From positions 744,001-808,000 of the forward strand of contig OY730171.1 of assembly GCA_963422465.1 (NCBI GenBank): 64,000 nucleotides of DNA. Reading direction: 5' to 3'. Source of the DNA: Lichina pygmaea (lineage: Eukaryota; Ascomycota; Lichinomycetes; Lichinales; Lichinaceae). Both the position numbers and the translations under genes were made by a program. Below, in pieces: positions 10,305 through 21,086 of this stretch; the stretch's first letter is position 1; each line of letters starts with the position of its first letter. The notes under the pieces are model-generated. The model did no database searches, was not told where the DNA came from, and was given only the letters and a program-made list of their open reading frames with translations.

Positions 10305-12507
10305 TTCGTCGTCGTCAACGTCTTCATCGTCATCTTCCTCCTGTTCGTCGTCGCGAGCGGCATAAGAACGGCCGGTTCGGGCGATGGAACTCTGCGCCCG
10401 CCTGATGGACTGCCGCCCCGCCATGAGACGGAGCTCGGAGCAGCGCCGGTTCATCTCGATGAACTTGCGACATCGCATCCGAAAATAAATCTGCTCGTTG
10501 TCTTTCAGGACATTCGGGTAGCAGGCGTAGGTGTACTTGAACGCTTTGTCAATGTCTCCGTCGAGTATCGCCACTCGAATGCCTGCAGAAGACATCAGCC
10601 GTCGAGGAATCAGAGGTTCGGAGCGGCTAGGGTCGGCCGTACGTTGCCGGTTCAGGGCGTCGACGTCCTCCTTGACGTGGAAATCTGCCCGAGGACCCTG
10701 GCCGTTGATGCGTAGACCGTCGGCCTCGGCCCGGACCTCTTCGGCAAAGGCCATGGCGCTGCCAAAGTAGCCCTCGTGCGCGAGGTACTGAGCCACGAGC
10801 CGCTGCAGCAACGAGCTCTCGCCGAGCGGCGGTCGTAGCTTCGCGGTGCTGGTCGTCCGAATCGCCTCCTCGATCGTCGATCTGTCGGCCTGTTCGATAC
10901 GGAGAGGCTCCGTCAGGCGCTCCTGCGCTAGAAGAAAGCCGAGGACGTAGAGGGGCGGAGCCATTGCGCCTCACCTTGACCAAGCCGTCGATGTCAAAGA
11001 GAAAAGGAGAATGTCCAAAGTTCGCTTTGATCGCCTCTCCGGGTTTCTTCATGCCGACGGAGGGAAAGAGCTTGCCCTTGACGTCGCGGAAGGCGACGCC
11101 TGAGGAAACAGAAAGTCAGCCTCCGTCCGTCCCGTCGACAGAGCCCCGAGAGGAAGGAGGTCCCTGCGGCGCGCTTACGGCGCCATCGCACAACGTACCC
11201 AGGAAGACGCCGTTCTTGGTGAAGAAGGCGCATCCGGTTCGAAAGTTGACGCCGCAGCCGATTATGTCGTGGGAGCCGAATTTCGGGCCGTACTCCCTGC
11301 CGTGGTCCGAACAGCAGAACGACCGGCCGTCGTCGCCGTGATAGGCCCACGACTCGGGCTCCCAGCCCGGTAACCGATTGAGGGACACGCGCGAACTGGA
11401 AAAGCCCACGCCGATGGTGCTAAAAGACCCACGGGATTAGCACGACGTGCAAGCCAGCCAGACCATCAGACCATCCGAGCGACGGCGAGAGTCTGCGCCG
11501 TTCCCCCCCCCCTCTCCCTCTCCGTCGTCGTCCATCGACGGAGACGGTGGTGGATGGCGCGGGGACGGGGGCATAACACGCTCGCGACCCTCGCGACGGT
11601 GGCCCACTCACCCTTCTTTCCCTTTGGACGTCACGAGGACCTCGTAGTAGTAAATCCCACACTGCGGTGGCATGAAATGATCGGCGCGTACGGCGGCGGC
11701 TTCGATGTGCTCCTGCGACCTGCCCTGACCCACGAAACGCACGTCAAAGCCTTCCTGATGCAAGTCGAGCCCGCCGAACCTGTCCCTGTCGCTCCACCTC
11801 GACGGCAGCGGCGTCAGCCCGCTCGTGTCGACCGCGGGCTCCTTCTCGATGATGTCGTACGTCATGCCGCGGTGGGACATGGCCATCTTGTGCAGGTTCG
11901 CGCTGCTGGGGCTCGTCGACAGCGAGCCGCCGTTTGGAGCGTGCGTTTGAGGCGCGTCCCGCTGCGCGGCGAGTCGCGCCTGATGAGCCTCGGCTAGACG
12001 CTCGACGTACCTCGACGCGCGCAGGTACGTCGGTGTCATGAACGCCTCCGAGCCCGATCCCTTGACGGCGTTGTGGGTGGTACCCGCCGTCAGAAAGCGA
12101 AAGGCACTGGACTGCTGCGGCAAGTCCACGCGGCCACGGTCCGGCCTCGCCGGGTCGGAGAGCGCGTCGCCATTCAAGTTCGAGCCGGCCGGGTGGAGCT
12201 GACCGGACTGGGACGGGCCCGATTGTTGCTGCGCCTGCTGCGCCTGGCTCAAGAGGTGCGAGAAGGCGCCCATCCTCGTCATCGGCGTGTGTGCCGAACC
12301 GGATGTCGATGTGCCACCGGCGGCGACGGTGGCATAGGACGATCTTCGACCAAGAGCTCCGGCGCTGTTCGGGGCCGAGGCCGGGAAGGTCCCCAACGGA
12401 GGGCCCAGCGGGACGTTGCTCGCCATGACCGGCCGACGAAAGCGACCAGGGCCAGCCGACGGCTGCCGGCGACGGTTCCGGTTCAGAATCACGGACGACG
12501 ATGGCAC
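9560..12507 (-). CDS. vid30: RanBPM/Vid30-type SPRY-LisH-CTLH-CRA protein
   Basis: This is a scaffold subunit of the GID/CTLH E3 ubiquitin ligase, which in yeast degrades gluconeogenic enzymes (family knowledge). Exons are about 12507-11612, 11419-11199, 11099-10975, 10889-10643, 10582-9824, 9690-9560, giving about 792 residues. A long Ser/Gln/Ala-rich N-terminus precedes the SPRY domain (about 285-415; YYYEVLVTSKGKEG, LPGWEPESWAYHGDDG, IIGCGVNFRTG, FFTKNG). It is followed by LisH (about 440-466, LVAQYLAHEGY), CTLH (from about 495, NRQRIRVAILDGDIDKAFKY) and a C-terminal CRA region ending INVRKDYMQ. Between CTLH and CRA is a long Asp/Glu-rich insertion coded by GAC/GAT repeats (about 10030-10345 on the plus strand). 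The start is the most upstream in-frame ATG of the first exon; an internal ATG 27 codons later is possible. Confidence 0.9.
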
Positions 12508-12857
12508 CCGAGACGAACCGAGAAGCGCTATCCCCGGTGGTGTCTCCCCCGGGCTCCGAACGAGGGCCTTGAACGTCGATATACAATCGATGCTATCGTC
12601 ACCGGTGGGTGGGCCACTCGAGCTCTCATCAAGCCCTTGTCACTCGAGATGTTCACGACGTTCAAGGGCCAGGTCGATCGACATTCGCGGCGGTTGAGGA
12701 GCAAGCGTCGGCGTGCGTTGTTGTCATCGTCGGGTCTGCCGGATGACGATGGGACACGACGGGATGGACAGCATACGCCGGCGACGTCAAGCAGCTCTGA
12801 GGAGAGTGCGGTGCAGGCGGTGGGAAAGAAGTCTTCCAGTCCGAGTCTCACTTGCCA

Positions 12858-12903
<46 letters not shown>

Positions 12904-14023
12904 TCTCAGTGATGCATCAGTTGGTGGTGCTCACCTCGACGGTGAGGCCTTTGAGGTGGACGAGGCGCTTAGTCGTCACTCGTTCCTACGCGGTAGGTGC
13001 GAGCTACCCTACACCGTCGCCGGGCCGATCTACCACGTCCAGGCTGACACCTTGCCTGTTTGAGTCGTTCGTTTACGTGCGCTCTGTGCCTGCGGGTGCA
13101 GCAAGCTGCATCGTTGTCGTGCTTCTGCTTTCGGGCATGATCTGATAGGATCTGAGGCCTGATCGAGGCCGGTCTCGAGCTTCCTTTCTGCGGCTTGAGC
13201 ATAATTACGTGGACCGCTCTAGGCTGCTGATAAGGACATGCTGGACGTGATACGAGTAGACTCTCTGCAGAGCACCTAAATCAGGGGTCGGCGCTCATCG
13301 ATGGAGCCTCACCAACTTAGCCGTTGCAATACGTAAGGTCTTCGATAGGACAATGAAGTATGTAATCAATACGTAACGACAGTGCAGTAGCCTGCTGGGT
13401 AAGTCATCGGGCTTCCAAAACAGCTCGTCACTGCCTGGAGATTATGTCAGCTCTTCTGCGGGCTTGTGATGCCAGATCACGTGAGCGGCAACCTTACTAA
13501 GCGACCTGTACCGTCATGCGATTACTCATCGATGCAGGTCCCAAACGCAAGGTGATCGGCATGGGGCAGTCCGCCGACGAAAGCACTGTCGACCTCGACA
13601 GCGATATTGGTGGGCAGTGCTTGGGTCGGAACATCGGTGGACTGAGTGTTCCTCATCTATGATCGGGCGAGGGTTACTCGGACGCTTTGCGGGACGGTCC
13701 TGCGGTCTAGCTGAATATTTTCGTCCGGTCGTACGTACAGTACGTACTGCGTAGCAGACGATGTAGAGCACTGCAGACGACGGTTACGTCTGGCTGGAGC
13801 ACGGAACGTGAACTCGCTCTGTTCTCGACGCTGGGCTAAGGTACATGCAGATATTGCATCGTAGGGGAGAAGGATCGGTGCCATCGAAGGGGAGAAAGGG
13901 CGTACCCAGAGGTGGCCCACCGTGGCGGTCCGGGGTATCTACAATGTGGGGGCAGAGGAGGTGATCGAGGGTCTGACGGTGATTGGGAGGGCGGCGCCTG
14001 TGAGAAGCGCCGCCGTCGCCGCT
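12508..14023. other. Intergenic, no gene seen
   Basis: Spacer between the Vid30-like start and the Ies4 stop. It includes the GTTGCC array and a GTAC motif at 13730-13748. A 279-codon plus-strand frame (12073-12912) is partly antisense to the Vid30-like gene and has no features. Confidence 0.5.
12858..12903. repeat. (GTTGCC)n hexamer repeat
   Basis: Seven to eight perfect GTTGCC units in the region upstream of the Vid30-like gene. Confidence 0.95.
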
Positions 14024-15051
14024 TCAGGCCGGATTGGCGACGACGGCGCCGGGCGAGTCCACGACGCCGTTGCGCTCGATGCCGACCATCGGATCCCCGT
14101 CGGCGTTGCTGTTGCTGCCCTTGGCGCTCGACGAAGACGGGCCGCTGCCTTGCCCGTCGGCGTCGATGGTGCCGTCGACGCCGTCGACGCCGACCTTGTT
14201 CTCCTTGTTGTCGTCTTTGGTGCCCGAGGACGAAGCCTTGGCGTCGACGACCGCCGCGGCAGCCTCCTTGGCCGGGTCGACCTCCGGCGCGATCGGAACG
14301 GGCTTGCGCGACCTCCAGGTCGGCACCTCCCAGCAAACGCCCGTGAAGCTCTTCAGCCGAATCGTCTTCTTCTGCCATCGCCGGCAGGGCTTGCCCGAAC
14401 GATCGAGGGCGCGGAGGCCGGCGTTGATGGCGCCTTGGTTCGCCTTCGGACCGAGCTTGTGCGAGCCGGCGCCGCCGTTGCCGCCCTTCCGGTTCGGTTC
14501 GTTCGGATCATCCCTATCGATAGAAGGGCCGTCAGCAGATCCACCTCGAGCCGCGGTCAAACGGACGCCGGGACGACCTACCCTTTGCCCTTCCTCTTGG
14601 GTCCAGGCTTGGCTCGGATTCGCGGTAGCGCTCCGCCCAGGCTGGCATTCAACCTGCGAGTGGCGGCGGCCTTGAGCGCGGCGGCGCTTCGATCCCTGAC
14701 GGGCGGAGCGGGGACCTCGAGCCCGCCCGCGGTCCGGCCCTTCGCGGATGCGGATGACTTGGACTTGGATTTGGGCTTGGGGTCGGCCTCGGGCTCGGGC
14801 TCGGGCTCCTTCGGCTCGGCCGGCTTCTCCTCGGGTGGCGACTCGTCTGTGATCTGGATGGCCGGTGTCGAGGCGTGCGAGGGTGAATCGGATCGCGACG
14901 GCGGCGCCGAGGCGAATCGAGCCAGCTGCGGCGGCGGCAGACGCAGGGTGACGATCTTGCTCAGCTTCGTCGTCTTGGCCGATCGCCGCGCCGTGCTTCG
15001 TCCCGAAGTCCGCGGCGACACGTTGCGGGTCGCGGCCGATGACGACGACAT
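14024..15051 (-). CDS. ies4: INO80 chromatin-remodelling complex subunit Ies4
   Basis: Ies4 is a small fungus-specific subunit of the nuclear INO80 nucleosome remodeller (family knowledge). Two exons, 15051-14582 and 14513-14024, are joined by a 68-nt intron (GTAGGT donor, CTGAC branch, CGATAG acceptor) and give 319 residues. The N-terminus SKIVTLRLPPPQL is the conserved start region of the family. The middle is Pro/Glu/Lys/Ser-rich and basic (KPGPKRKGKG). The diagnostic block HKLGPKANQGAINAGLRALD, then SGKPCRRW and LKSFTG, lies at about residues 170-212. The C-terminus is low complexity. The high GC and Ala/Ser codons create a long antisense frame that I do not consider a gene. Confidence 0.92.
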
Positions 15052-15534
15052 CGTCGAGGAAGGAGGTGTTGCGACGAAGGCTCGCGAAGTATTCCCGACG
15101 GGGGGGGGCGAGGAAGAAGCCGTCGAGAGCCTGACAGAAGACGAGGCTCGAAGAGTCGGAAGGCTCGTTGCGAGCCGTGTAGCAAGCTCCCCGAGGGGTC
15201 AGCCGGTCCGACCGATCGGGGCGAAGCCGACGACGTTTGTAGTCTCGGTCGGTGTTGACGGTGGCGTCGATGGCGAGATGTTCCAGATGACTCGGACAAA
15301 ATCGTGCGTCACGCGTCTATCCGGGCACCCGAGCGTGATCAAGTAGTAGGAAGCGGCTGGAGTAGAGGGCCGATGACGAGCGATATGGGCACTGTTTTGC
15401 GGTCGTTGTCGTCGTTGTCGTCGTTGTCGTTGTCGTTGACGTCGTCGTTGCCGTCGGCGATGGTGTTTTGCTGTTGTGGTGCAGTGGTGGTCGAAATGAG
15501 AATGGGCGGTGGGTGTTGCAGGAAGAAGGAGAAG

Positions 15535-15587
15535 AAGGCGAGGGCGAGGGCGAGGGCGAGGGCGAGGGCGAGGGCGAGGGCGAGGGC
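15535..15587. repeat. (GAGGGC)n hexamer repeat
   Basis: About eight perfect GAGGGC units about 490 bases upstream of the ies4 start. Both strands are open across it, which explains the Ala/Leu and Ser/Pro repeat frames. Confidence 0.95.
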
Positions 15588-16692
15588 ATTGGCCGGGACG
15601 GGGGAAGTGGCTTCATTTTGAATTCTGTGTCTTCCTTTATTAGTTGCTTGTGCTTGGTGGTGCTGTGCCCGAAAGTGGGATGTAAGGTGTGGGCGTGCCT
15701 GATTCTGAGGCTTCGTGCAATTGCCCACACCCGACGAGATACAAGACGATGCCCTGCCTTGGGCCCCGGGCTATGGCTGGCCCGGCCGTACTGTGACTGT
15801 ATTGCCGTGACGCTTCGTCGCTCAACTGTTTTCCCGACCGAGCGAGGCGAACGAACGAGCGACAATGGAACCTGAGGGAAAAGGGATGTCGGGGATGGCA
15901 CGGCTCTTGGAGGGCGGAGTTCGAGCCTTGGGTTTGAGCTTGGCTGACTGTACCCGTACGGGGTACGACGGTACGAAGGACTTCTGTATCCGGCGTGGTC
16001 GTGTGAATGTCGGCTTCGGAGAAACCCATGCTCCGACCCAGAACTTTTGATCTCTCACTGGCAGAAGCCCGACGGAAGATGGCTTGCTTATGTCAGCTTC
16101 TGGGATCGCCCGAATGCGGCAATTGGAACTTGGTCAAGGACAGGAGACGACAACGACGACGATGTACGCCGACAAGTCGCCTGATTTCTGAATGACGACG
16201 GAATAATAAGTCCGCCGCATCGGGGCATCGGGGCATGTCGAGGCTGCGAGTGCACTTAAGATCTGACAAATACCGCTCTGAACATGATTGGAAGGGCGGA
16301 GAGGAAGCTACTTTAGCCATGGTAATAGGCCAAGTCTTGTTCGAAACAAGCATGGATACTTGATAGACACTGTGCCGTACTGCATATCCAATTTCACCCG
16401 GTCAACGCCATGATACGGATGTACGGTAGTGCTCCTGAGTCAAGAAGCGCCTACTGGTAGAATGAGAGCATCGTGGACAGTGCTAGAGTGCGGGGCACCA
16501 GAAGGGATCTTATGAGATACGAGATCGGTCAGGCCTGCGACCGGGTCGGACACCAAACAGCACCAACTGGCACCGAGAAGGCATCGACAGCGACGAGTCG
16601 GCACAGCACAGTCCAGGGTTGTCGCAAGTGATGCCAAAGTGATCCTCTGGCCGCGGAGAGCCATGGACGACTTGACTGCAAGGCTTGGAACA

Positions 16693-16713
16693 CCCCCCCC
16701 CCCCCCCCCCCCC
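16693..16713. repeat. Poly-C homopolymer
   Basis: A run of about 21 C in gene-free sequence. Shorter C or G runs occur at 3790, 29160 and 29937. Length in the assembly is unreliable. Confidence 0.85.
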
Positions 16714-17354
16714 GGTAGCATGGCGGGCCTTTCCCACCACCACCCACCACCTCCCACCGAGCGCTCAACCTCCATGACCTGTCTGGCAGGCGTACCGGCA
16801 CCAGCTAGCAGAGCAATGATGCCGGGACTGGTGGTACCAGACACTTGATCTAGACCCTGGCGAAAGGGGTGACGACCGGCAGCCCGACAAGATACTGCGT
16901 CGGCCAGCTCCCCACCTGCACGCCGACCTCTTGCAAGCGCAAAATGGTATCACGATACAGATCCACACAGGTTTGAATCAGGCTCTAGAGTCTTTCTTAA
17001 TATTCTATAGTTGACCCAGCCCAGTCTAGATCTTTAATATTAGAAGGGTGTAGGAATACCAATACCAATATCAGATACCATCCTGAACACTTTTTCTGTT
17101 ACCCAGGCAGTACCGAGGCCGCAGGTGTGAATAGATTGTACGCCAGCAGAACAAGAGTGGGAAGAGGAGGAACGAAGGACATTAAGACGTGTGAGGGGAA
17201 AGGGAAAGAGAAGAGGGGAGAGGAAGAAGAGAAACAGACGCTGTGAATATTTCATTAGCACGGGTACTAGAAACTCCAGTGGAACCGGTAGACAAACAGA
17301 AAGCGTATCGCAAGGAAAGTCGTCGATGCTCTGATCTAGAAAAACAAGGATGGG

Positions 17355-18776
17355 CTACGCCAGCTCCAACCTCCCGGGGACCACAGAGCCGTGAGTAGAC
17401 GGACGGGGGCTCTGGCCGGTGCCGCCCTCTGCGACGTGGGCACGTCCAGGGACAGCGGACGAGGCCGTGGCCGTGTCGATCTCGACCGGGGGTCTGATGT
17501 CGCCGGGCTCCTGAGGGTCGACGGGGACGGCGCCGTGGTTGGCCATGTAGGCCGTGAGACCGGACTCGTCGGCGGCGTCGCCGCTCGTGAACGGGCCGGC
17601 CGCGCCCTCGCGCGGAAAGTAGTCCTGCCCCGTGGAAGCCGCGGCCGGAGACGGCATCTGCGACATGGTGCCCGGTCCCGGAGAGTACACCAACGGCTCG
17701 GCGAACCCGTCGGCCGGCCGGCCCGGTTGGCCGCGTTGACGCCGCCGTCGCCGGCGCGACGTCACGAACCATACGATCAATCCGATCAGCGACAGACCCC
17801 CCATGGTGCCCGCGACCGCGACGCCGGCGGTAGCTCCAGCCGAGAGGCCGCCGCCGCCGCCGCTTGCGTCGTCGCGTGAGGATGCGCCAGCATCGGTAGA
17901 CACCACCGCGGCGTTATCTGCGGCTCCGCTGATCGTGGGCGTGGACGTGGCCGATGCCGTGTCGACGGTGGCCGGATCGATCGTCGACGTGCACCGGTTG
18001 CCTGACAGGCACGCCGATCCGATTCCGCAGCAATTGCCGCCCATGGACTCGGGGCAGAGGAAGCTGCTCGGAGCAGGACATTTGCGCTTACAGCACTAGA
18101 ATCGGGACTCCCCTTCAGCGCCACTTCGCCTTCGGAACGAAGGTGCGGGGGAGGAAGGAAGGACGGCAAAGAGGCGACGACTGCAGGGGACCGAACTTAC
18201 GGTGGCGGTGGATTCAGTAGATCGAGTACAGTGATACGAGTCCGGACCACAATCATCGTCTGGGCATTGCAGGCCAAAGATACAGCAGCTTGGTGTTCCA
18301 CTCTGGTTCATGTAGCAGTATTGATCGTTCGGGCAGCAATGGTTGGTAGCATTGACGACGTGGCCTGGCCGACGGAGCAAGACGTGTATCTATCAGCAAA
18401 CGGCAACACTATGCCACCACCAAACCATCTCGCGGTCTTCCGTCGCTATCCAGAAGGGTGGGGTGTTTCTCTAATTGCGAGAGATCTGAAGCGTAAAGGA
18501 GCCAAGCTTGCTACTGTACGTACAAGGCGAACTTCCAGGTTTGCATTCATATGCCAGCGACAGCGACGACGGTGCGTCCTGGCGCTTTGCCAAGCGCGCC
18601 TCGAAGCCGAATCGCGGTGCCCACGTTGATATGCTGTCCGGCTCGGGCTGTTGGGCCGCGGCGGCAAAGGCACCGGGCGTTGCGCTCGCCGTTGCCACTG
18701 TCACCGCCATTGTCACCGTGGTCGCAATCGCGGTCCCGTTTCCAAACGCTGATGACGCTCGATCGAACCACGGCAA
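17355..18776 (-). CDS. Cys-rich single-pass membrane protein, unknown function
   Basis: Three exons (18776-18524, 18364-18201, 18095-17355) give 385 residues. The start is inferred from an N-terminal Ala/Thr/Val-rich hydrophobic stretch (about residues 15-40) that could be a signal peptide. A dibasic LAKRQ site (about 62-66) may be a Kex2 site. An extracellular region with many cysteines follows (CHVVNATNHCC, YHC, CCKRKCP, GNCCGIGSACLSGNRC), then a Ser/Thr-rich stalk, one transmembrane helix (GTMGGLSLIGLIVWFV) and a strongly basic RRRRRRQR stop-transfer leading into a Pro/Gly-rich cytoplasmic tail. The layout is like fungal wall-stress-sensor-type surface proteins, but I recognise no named family. 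The splice of exon 1 to 2 restores a Cys codon and keeps the frame. Confidence 0.75.
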
Positions 18777-18968
18777 TACGTACGTCAGCCGCGCCTAGTT
18801 CCAAGTTGTGGGCGGAAGGGGTTCGGGACGGGGGATAGTTTGCGACCAGCGGAGCTAATCAGTAAAGAGACGTCTATATAGACGCGGGGGAGTCACGTGT
18901 CGGATCACGCAACGGCAGTCTCACTCCTCTGATCCCTAAAACACCACCTCTCGAGAAGTCGTGTTACA

Positions 18969-19348
18969 TCATACTGTGCCGTAGCTTCGCATCGCACGGA
19001 GATCCGCGGCCTTTGCTGCCCAATAATGCGGATTCTGCTTTTGTTGTTCTCGTCTTGGGTACAGGACGAAGTCGCTCCACAAGTCAGGATTCGGCTCCCC
19101 GTCGTCGGGCCTCTGCTGTTGAATGATCGCTTCCAACACCTGTTGCTGCTTGTACAGTGGCACGCCAAAAGTCTGTGTACGGCCCCATACCAGATGGACT
19201 TTAGGTATGGCCATCTAGTCGTTAGTAATGCGACTTCAGCATCGGGAAGAAATATTGATATTGTCACATTACTTATGATCATCGCGACCGACAGCATGTA
19301 GGGGCGTACGCAGACTTGTGTAGTGACGCTGCAGGCTGCCTTAGCCAT
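18969..19348 (-). pseudogene. Small ORF split by MITE copy 2 (or with the MITE as its intron)
   Basis: On the minus strand, an ATG at 19348 opens MAKAACS just outside one MITE end. Just outside the other end a well-behaved frame continues as QQQVLEAIIQQQ, then about 48 more residues (with ending LRAMRSYGTV) to a TGA at 18969-18971. The two parts join in phase if a GT-AG segment coinciding with the MITE (GTCACTAC to GTACAAG) is removed. The flanking codons look like ordinary coding sequence, rich in Gln, Asp and Arg. I do not recognise the protein. It is either a gene disrupted by insertion, a gene that splices the element out, or a chance frame. Confidence 0.35.
19152..19334. mobile_element. 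MITE copy 2 (same family)
   Basis: The left end is GTACAGTGGCACGCCAAAAG and the right end, reverse-complemented, has CGTCACTACACAAGTCTGCG. The internal block at 19225-19310 (GTCACATTACTTATGATCAT, GTAGGGGCGTACG) aligns with copy 1. Length is about 183 bp. Flanks share GCTGC on both sides, which could be a short target duplication. Confidence 0.75.
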
Positions 19349-21086
19349 TGTTTTCTCGGACAATTACTCTGGTACCCCCCACTATGCACGAAGATTACTT
19401 CGGTGCCCCCCGCGTAGATCGGTACATACACTTTGCCGAGTCACACCATATAAAGATAGGTATTTCTTCAAGTCAGCAAGACACAAGCTTCATAAGTCTT
19501 GGAGGTATCACACAACACACATTCTTCGGTCATATTTTTTTCCTAGTCGCATCCAATGCTTAGCTCTATTTTCATCAAGTCAGATCTTATCTTCGATGTC
19601 TATTATGGTATTTTCACTGGTGTGGGGACTTTGTCAGCAGTGTGGAGATGGGCGGTCGGTATGCTGATGTCCCCAAAGTTTAGCAGTACTTAGTTCACCC
19701 AGAGAGTTTCACGAAACTAGAAGTATCTGGGCTAAGCGAGGGGGGCATCGAAGTAATATACGTGCGTACTGTAGTGAGGGGTACGGAAGCACTGTACTCC
19801 GTACGTCCGTACTGTACGTACGTATTGCAAAGCTACCTCGTACAGTGTCGCGACACAAGTCTGCATACACCGGTACAACCCATCAGCTGCTATCTTCTTA
19901 AGTAATGCGACAGAATCAGAGTCACAGCGACAGCAGCAAGGGATGATGTATTGATCGTCTGGACTAGCCCGAGGTAGATTATGTATGAAGGTGTACGCAG
20001 ACTTGTGTCGTGCCACTGTACGGAGTACTCACGATAGGCGCTGGAACCCGGTCACATGAGGGCCGGATACAGCCAAACCACGTAACTTTTGGATGCCGCC
20101 GATTCATGTACTGGAGCAGCCGGTACAGGAACAATGGAGAAGATCTTTGTGGCTACTGTAGCATGCTTTGTGGCTATTTACTACAAAGCTCATGGGGCTG
20201 TCTGTATACTGGGAGCTCAAGTACTCCCACATGCTTGCTATTCTAGACAGTTACTGTTGTGCTCTCCTTATTGTTGCGGCCGCAGGGCCAGGGCTGAGCC
20301 TGGCTTAGTCAGTACCGTAGTGTTAGTCAGCTAGATAGGGGGCCATATAGCCCTTGGGTCCGACGGAGAGGGCCTTGATATATTGTCATCTTCTCCCCGC
20401 TCAGAGCAGGCTGCTGCCTTTTAGCTCCAGCACTTATGCAGATTTCTCACTTCTGTGTTACATCAATACTCTCCTTGCTAATTACAGATACCTTACTTCC
20501 GTAAAGTTGGCATCTCTCAAAGAGAGTAAGTACTCCTAAACTTCTGAGGTGCCACCCTCTGTGACCTGCGTGGCTCACACAGCTAAGAGAGTCTCTACCC
20601 CTTGCGTGTACTCTGTAGATTTAGAAAAAATAGGACAGAAAACAACTGGCTGTGTGATACTGCCACTACTTACAGTATGATATGGAAGCTTTCTTAGCCC
20701 AAACAGACATTGAGCTTTAGGTGGGCTGAAAAGCTGCATCCTACGGAACGTACTCTCGTACGAGTATAGGATTCGTTTGTCCAAAGATAGCAAGACTGAT
20801 CGTTGTTCCTAAAACGGGAACAGAAGTTACTAAGCGCGTACAAAGCATTTTTGCTGGATGGAAGTGCTGGGCGGGGCCTGCAAAATGTCCGGAATGAACT
20901 CGGATGGATCGGGATGGATTAGACAAGATCCGCCTTCTCCCGAGCAATAGTTTGAGGGTCCATCATCGTCTGGGTGCCAGATAGCGAGGCCGTCTTGTGC
21001 TCAGGGGTCTGGAGACTATGGAGGTGTCAACCTGGAATTGAACATGTGGTCATCGACGCCGACAAAAGCGTCAATCCCGACGGTTG
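19335..21086. other. Intergenic, AT-richer, no gene seen
   Basis: Apart from the MITE at 19840-20021, this spacer has only short frames interrupted on all strands. It has GTAC islands at about 19797-19830 and 20745-20765. It could include decayed transposon sequence, but I cannot identify any. Confidence 0.5.
19840..20021. mobile_element. MITE copy 3 (best-preserved termini)
   Basis: A 182-bp element with 31-bp terminal inverted repeats matching at 28 of 31 positions. The left starts GTACAGTGTCGCGACACAAG; the right, reverse-complemented, starts GTACAGTGGCACGACACAAG. Both continue TCTGC.TACAC. The interior differs from copies 1 and 2 except for short blocks such as AAGTAATGCGAC. There is no open reading frame of note. 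Confidence 0.8.

Larger units (their letters stand above)
15052..17354. other. Intergenic, no gene seen
   Basis: Upstream of ies4 there is a (GTCGTT)n tract at about 15398-15440 and the GAGGGC array. Further right, 16000-17350 has only short frames, a poly-C run and a telomere-proximal strand switch to the next minus-strand gene. I see nothing supportable. Confidence 0.5.

Noticed and set aside
9882-10715. 277-codon plus-strand frame rich in Val and Leu
   Set aside because: Antisense to the Vid30-like gene, including its acidic repeat, which read backwards gives poly-Val.
12073-12912. 279-codon plus-strand frame
   Set aside because: Antisense to the first Vid30-like exon and then crosses the GTTGCC hexamer repeat; Arg-rich composition typical of shadow frames.
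13922-15346. 474-codon open frame on the plus strand
   Set aside because: It is exactly antisense to both exons and the intron of ies4, which has a clear family signature. High GC leaves the opposite strand open.
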